NCBI GenBank assembly: GCA_016210005.1
Contig: JACQVA010000256.1
Location: 25,773-89,772 of the forward strand
Reading direction: 5' to 3'
Origin: Deltaproteobacteria bacterium
Lineage (GTDB): Bacteria > Desulfobacterota > Binatia > HRBIN30 > JACQVA1
Length of the DNA: 64,000 nucleotides
Both the position numbers and the translations under genes were made by a program. This document shows, one piece after another, positions 58,717 to 64,000 of this stretch (positions within the stretch are counted from its first letter, which is position 1; each line of letters opens with the position of its first letter). The notes below the pieces were generated by a model. The model saw only the letters and a list, made by a program, of their open reading frames with translations, had not been told where the DNA came from and did not search any database.

Positions 58717-60380
58717 GGGTCTGGCTCCGAATCCGGCCGCTCGCCGCCGCCAAGCGGCAATCGCACGCTGAGCGTGGTGCCGGCGCCGGGCTCGCCGTTG
58801 ATTGCCAGCTCTCCGCCCCACTGCTGGGCCCGTTCACTCATACCAAGCAAGCCCAAGCCCGTCGGCCGGGAGGATTGCTCGGGGGTGATACCGACACCAT
58901 TATCGCGTACAGTCACCTGCAGTGCGCCAGCGTCCTGGATTACGTCGATGGTGACGGTATCGGCTTGCGCGTGGCGGGCGACGTTGGTCAGTGCCTCCTG
59001 CACGATGCGGAAGACGGCAACCGCACGGTCGCGGTCGGCGCTCAGCGCCAGCGCCGGCATGGTCAGCACACAACGGATGTCGCAGCGCCGTTCGAACTCG
59101 CCCGCCTGCCATTCCAGCGCCGGGCCCAGGCCGAGGTCGAGCACCGCCGGCCGCAGGGCAGCGCCGATGCGGCGCACCTCCCGCACGGTCTTGTCGATCA
59201 GCCGGCCCATCTTGTCAGCGTGCAACGCCAGCTCCGCCTGCTCCGGCGACAGCCGCTGTTTGAGCCAGGCCAGGTCGAGCTTCAGCACCGTCAGCGCCTG
59301 ACCGAACTCATCGTGGATCTCGCGGGCGATGCGCAGGCGTTCTTCTTCCTGGGCCGCGTGCAAGCGTGCCGCGAGGGCGCGCAGCGCCTGGCGCGAGCGC
59401 AGCAACTCCTGGCCGGCTTGCCGCCTGTCGGTGATGTCTTCGCTGGTGCCGACGTAGCCCAGCAGCGAGCCGTCGTCGGCCCGCATCGGGGCGGCGCCGG
59501 CTCGCACCCAGCGTACTTGTCCATCGGGGCGCCGGATACGAAACTCGCGCCGAAACTCCCGGCCCTCGCCCACCGCCGCGGCCCATTCGGCAATGACGCC
59601 GTCAAGGTCGTCCGGATGCAGCCACTGCCGCCAGCGCTCGCCCAACGACTCGGCAAAGCTCACCCCGGTGATCCGCTGCCAGGCGGCGTTGGTGTAAGTG
59701 CAGCGACTGCCCTTGTCGGTGGTGAAAATGCCGATGGGCGAGCAGGCGCACAGCGAGCGAAAGCGCTCCTCGCTCTCCGCGATCGCCGCTTCCGCTTGCT
59801 TGACCGTAGCCACCTGCACCCGCAAGTGCTCGTTAGCCCGCTGCAACTCCCGGGTGCGTTCGCCCACCTGCAATTCGAGCTGCTCGTGCGCCTGCCGCAG
59901 CGCCAGCTCCGCTTGCTTGCGCTCGGTGATGTCCAACCAACTGCCGGTGGTCTCGATCGCACAACCGAAGCGGTCATAACGCACGGTGGCCTGGTCGAAG
60001 AACCAGCGGTAGTTGCCATCAGCGCACTGCCAGCGATATTCCACGCTGATCGCCCCACTGGCGATGATCCCGGCGAACTCGCGCAACACCCGCTCGCGGT
60101 CGTCCGGGTGCAAACGCGAGGCCCAAAAGTCGGGCTGCTCGATGAAACTCGCCGGGGCAAAGCCGCTCACCCGCTCGATGCTGTCGCTGACCCAGGTGGT
60201 GAGGGTGCTGGCGGTTTCGCAGCAATACACCACCACCGGAATCGAGCCCAGGACGTGTTCCAGGTGAGCTGAGGCGTTATCGAGGCCAACCCGCCGCAAG
60301 GTAGCGCCGCCGGTACGGCCACGCGGCGGAAGGCGGGAAACGCCCCTACTCTGATCACGCGCGGCCCGTTTGGCTTGCAT
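58710..60380 (-). CDS. PAS-PAS NarX-type sensor histidine kinase
   Basis: A soluble sensor kinase of about 556 residues. Two PAS/PAC domains (about 40-160, EYRWQCADGNYRWFFDQATV; about 205-325, RIRRPDGQVRWVRAGAAP) are joined by a coiled coil. Then come the HisKA_3 motif EEERLRIAREIHDEFGQALT with the phospho-His and an HATPase with EALTNVARHAQA, DNGVGI and GLGLLGMSERA. It is the cognate kinase of the LuxR-type regulator whose start it overlaps. The ligand sensed by the PAS domains is unknown and no haem or flavin motif is evident. Confidence 0.92.
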   Translation of the reverse strand: MQAKRAARDQSRGVSRLPPRGRTGGATLRRVGLDNASAHLEHVLGSIPVVVYCCETASTLTTWVSDSIERVSGFAPASFIEQPDFWASRLHPDDRERVLREFAGIIASGAISVEYRWQCADGNYRWFFDQATVRYDRFGCAIETTGSWLDITERKQAELALRQAHEQLELQVGERTRELQRANEHLRVQVATVKQAEAAIAESEERFRSLCACSPIGIFTTDKGSRCTYTNAAWQRITGVSFAESLGERWRQWLHPDDLDGVIAEWAAAVGEGREFRREFRIRRPDGQVRWVRAGAAPMRADDGSLLGYVGTSEDITDRRQAGQELLRSRQALRALAARLHAAQEEERLRIAREIHDEFGQALTVLKLDLAWLKQRLSPEQAELALHADKMGRLIDKTVREVRRIGAALRPAVLDLGLGPALEWQAGEFERRCDIRCVLTMPALALSADRDRAVAVFRIVQEALTNVARHAQADTVTIDVIQDAGALQVTVRDNGVGITPEQSSRPTGLGLLGMSERAQQWGGELAINGEPGAGTTLSVRLPLGGGERPDSEPDPC

Positions 60381-60520
60381 CGGTCGGTGCCTCGTTCCCC
60401 GGTCTCGTGCACTACATGCTGGCGATTGCGTGATCTATATCCTAGCTCGCGGCGTCTGGGAAGAATATTTCGCAGCCGGCGAGATCAGGCTCTGTAGGTG
60501 CCAGAAACACACGAGCCCCT

Positions 60521-60567
60521 GACCCCGACCCTCTCCCCGCAAAAAATGCGGGGAGAGGGTCGGGGTC
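60521..60567. repeat. GC-rich hairpin repeat, copy 3 (21-bp perfect stem)
   Basis: 60521-60541 and 60547-60567 are perfect inverted copies of 21 bp around a loop AAAAA. It contains the same 13-bp arms as the hairpins at 57.8 kb, extended by GACCCCGA/TCGGGGTC. It lies between two minus-strand genes, after the stop of the receiver-kinase at 60605. It could stop or protect transcripts, but there is no T-run. Confidence 0.75.
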
Positions 60568-60604
60568 ACGCGAGGAGAGGGGGCGGGATTTGTGGCTTGT
60601 GGCT

Positions 60605-61834
60605 TCATGGGGCTTTGGGGATGGTCACGTAGAAGATGCTACCTCCTTCGGGGTTGTCCTCGATCCAGACGCGGCCGTGGTGGGCCTGCATAATCCGTTT
60701 GACAATGGCCAGACCCAGGCCGGTGCCTTTCACTCCCTTTTGATCGAAACGGGCGAAGCGGGTGAAGAGCTGGGGCTTGTCGCTGTCGGCGATGCCGTCG
60801 CCCCAGTCCTTTACCGCCACGCTGTAGCAGTCGCCGCCATCGCTCAGGCTGGCCTCGATGCGCTGGCCGGCGGGGGAGTACTTGATGGCGTTGTTCAGCA
60901 GGTTGGTGAAGACGTTACTGAGCAGCGGGCTGGCGGCGGCGAAACACTCGCCGCTGCCGCGATAGCGCAGCTGCTGGTGCTTCTGCGCCGCCAGCTCCTG
61001 CACCTCGCTGAGCGCGGCGTGCATGAGGGCATCGAGATCGAGCGGTTGCAGCTCCAACGCCTCAGGTGATTCGAGCCGCGAGTACAAGCTGGCGGCGCGG
61101 ATGATCTCGGCCAGCTTGAGCGCGTTGCTCTGCGCCGTATGCGCCAGCTCCCGTTGCAGCTCGGTGCCGGCATCCTCGGCCAGCAAGTCGGTGGCGCCCT
61201 GGATCACCATCACCAGGTTCATGATGTCGTGGCGAATGATGTCGATGAACAGGTTCCTGATATTGAGCGCCTCTTCGAGCTGCGCCGTGCGCTCGCCGAG
61301 AGCGCGCTCGAGGCGCTTGCGCGCCATGGCATGGTAAATGGCGCGCGTCAGCACGTGGCTCGTCAATTCACCTTTGACCAGGTAGTCCTGCGCCCCGGCC
61401 TCTACCGCCCGGATCGCCAGCTCGGTGTCATCGAGTCCCGTGAGCACGATGATGGGCAAATCGCCGGCGTGGGCTTGCACCGTCGCTAACGTCGCCAAGC
61501 CCATACTATCGGGCAGTGACAAATCGAGCAGCACCGCATCGAACGCCGCCTCGCGCAGGCACTGCACCGCCGCCACCACCGAGTCACGCCAAGTGAGCGC
61601 AAAGCCGCCCGGCGCCGCCTCGGCGAACAACTCCTGGATCATCCGAGCATCGCCCGGATTGTCCTCAGCCAACAGCAAGCGGGCGGCATGCGCGATTTCG
61701 GATTGCGTAGATTGCGGATTGCTGATTGCGGACCACTCCACTGGGGATTGCCGATTACGGAATGCGGATCGCAGACTCGGCGGATTTCCGGCTTCCGGGC
61801 CCGGCCCGATCGGCGTTCGGTGCTCCATATGCAA
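60605..61834 (-). CDS. Receiver-histidine kinase protein
   Basis: A protein of about 409 residues. After an odd 45-residue leader it has a receiver (LLLAEDNPGDARMIQELF, acceptor Asp in LLDLSLPDSMGL, TGLDD, LVKGEL), a coiled region, a kinase helix with H in IIRHDIMNLVMVIQGATD, and an HATPase (NVFTNLLNNAIKYSP, DWGDGI, GTGLGLAIVKRI). RHDIMN rather than HDLRNP-type sequence is a variant H-box. The leader reads RNRQSPVEWSAISNPQST, a product of an ATTGCGGATT-like simple repeat, so the real start may lie inside it. Confidence 0.87.
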   Translation of the reverse strand: MHMEHRTPIGPGPEAGNPPSLRSAFRNRQSPVEWSAISNPQSTQSEIAHAARLLLAEDNPGDARMIQELFAEAAPGGFALTWRDSVVAAVQCLREAAFDAVLLDLSLPDSMGLATLATVQAHAGDLPIIVLTGLDDTELAIRAVEAGAQDYLVKGELTSHVLTRAIYHAMARKRLERALGERTAQLEEALNIRNLFIDIIRHDIMNLVMVIQGATDLLAEDAGTELQRELAHTAQSNALKLAEIIRAASLYSRLESPEALELQPLDLDALMHAALSEVQELAAQKHQQLRYRGSGECFAAASPLLSNVFTNLLNNAIKYSPAGQRIEASLSDGGDCYSVAVKDWGDGIADSDKPQLFTRFARFDQKGVKGTGLGLAIVKRIMQAHHGRVWIEDNPEGGSIFYVTIPKAP

Positions 61835-62193
61835 TCCGCTCGTCGTTCATGATGACCTTACCTCTTGCCCGGGTGATGAGCGTAACCACCTAGCGTGCCA
61901 CCATACGAAGCGGAGAGTCTGGGCGTACAAAGCGCGCCGCCGGCTCATCCTCTCTCGCAGCGTTGCGAAGGCCGCGCCCTGGCTCTCCTATTTGTGGCGC
62001 TGGCGGCTGCTCCGGCCGCACGCGCAGGCTGTCACCTTCGCTGGCACGCGATTCGCCTAATCAACACTCCCATCGAACGATTGGCGCAGCGGGACGAAGG
62101 TCGGTAGCGCGATGTGAGTCGCCGCGGAAGCTCCGCGGGAGCCGGGGTAGTCGGATAACTCCTACGGCGGGGGTCAAGTGACAGGAGGCGAGC
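61835..62193. other. Intergenic leader with one hairpin
   Basis: A 359-bp gap between divergent genes with no supportable gene. A perfect hairpin CCGCGGA-AGC-TCCGCGG lies at 62122-62138, about 55 nt before the AGGAGG (62183-62188) of the HAMP-repeat sensor. No known riboswitch consensus is recognised. Confidence 0.4.

Positions 62194-64000
<1,807 letters not shown>

Noticed and set aside
62094..62193. GC-rich leader considered as a riboswitch for the HAMP-repeat sensor
   Set aside because: Only one short hairpin is seen and no known riboswitch core sequence fits.

Overview
The window is about 64 kb of GC-rich, densely coding bacterial DNA with many ATGA/GTGA stop-start overlaps. The gene set is that of a free-living, at least facultatively anaerobic Gram-negative bacterium. 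It includes a CoaBC protein fused to DUF4416, a DUF971-Mrp pair, an NfeD-slipin pair, ferredoxin-linked 2-oxoacid oxidoreductases, GatCAB, a Tat-exported molybdoenzyme and many PAS/HAMP sensor kinases. The mixture looks most like Deltaproteobacteria in the broad sense (Desulfobacterota/Binatota-like uncultured lineages). That placement is inference, because no rRNA or tRNA gene was seen.

Layout. 1-13132 is housekeeping: lon (cut by the left edge), HAD hydrolase, polyprenyl diphosphate synthase, DUF971-Mrp, ferredoxin, a CDP-alcohol phosphatidyltransferase / small membrane protein / LPG-flippase-like run, coaBC-DUF4416, a secreted zinc phospholipase C-like protein, family 4 uracil-DNA glycosylase, NfeD and slipin. 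13173-22184 (minus strand) is a 2-oxoacid:ferredoxin oxidoreductase locus: a KorA-type alpha/gamma subunit, a KorB-type beta subunit, an unrecognised 331-residue companion and a very long single-chain pyruvate:ferredoxin oxidoreductase. 22722-23534 is a short-chain dehydrogenase. 23669-28527 (minus) is a four-gene surface-glycan operon headed by a GT2/GT-C fusion. 28657-34588 is a trehalose operon with a recognisable promoter: a 48-residue ORF, otsB, a DUF5752 protein, a TreT-like glycosyltransferase, an OtsA with its own membrane-anchored N-terminal module, and a DUF4336 protein. An MscS-type channel follows, which suits an osmotic-stress theme. 36491-38753 is a patch of broken genes around a GT-C glycosyltransferase. 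Next come a Kef-type antiporter, a four-gene sugar ABC importer (40333-44181), a ThrH remnant, an orphan type II DMSO reductase-like subunit (44713-47601), gatCAB-cysK, a lipoprotein, another GT-C enzyme and a His-tailed EamA transporter.

55524-64000 is a signal-transduction block: a receiver-PAS-kinase protein preceded by two tiny ORFs, a NarXL-like kinase/regulator pair, a receiver-kinase protein, and the start of a HAMP-repeat sensor with a 276-bp internal period that runs off the right edge. This block also carries GC-rich hairpin repeats.

Two short elements (22489-22666 and 55145-55424) share termini, a 66-bp core and a 20-bp palindrome, and look like non-autonomous MITE-like repeats. 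The most interesting candidates for follow-up are the membrane-tethered OtsA, the companion of the oxidoreductase locus, the CoaBC-DUF4416 fusion and the MITE-like family. None of these could be tested by database search here.
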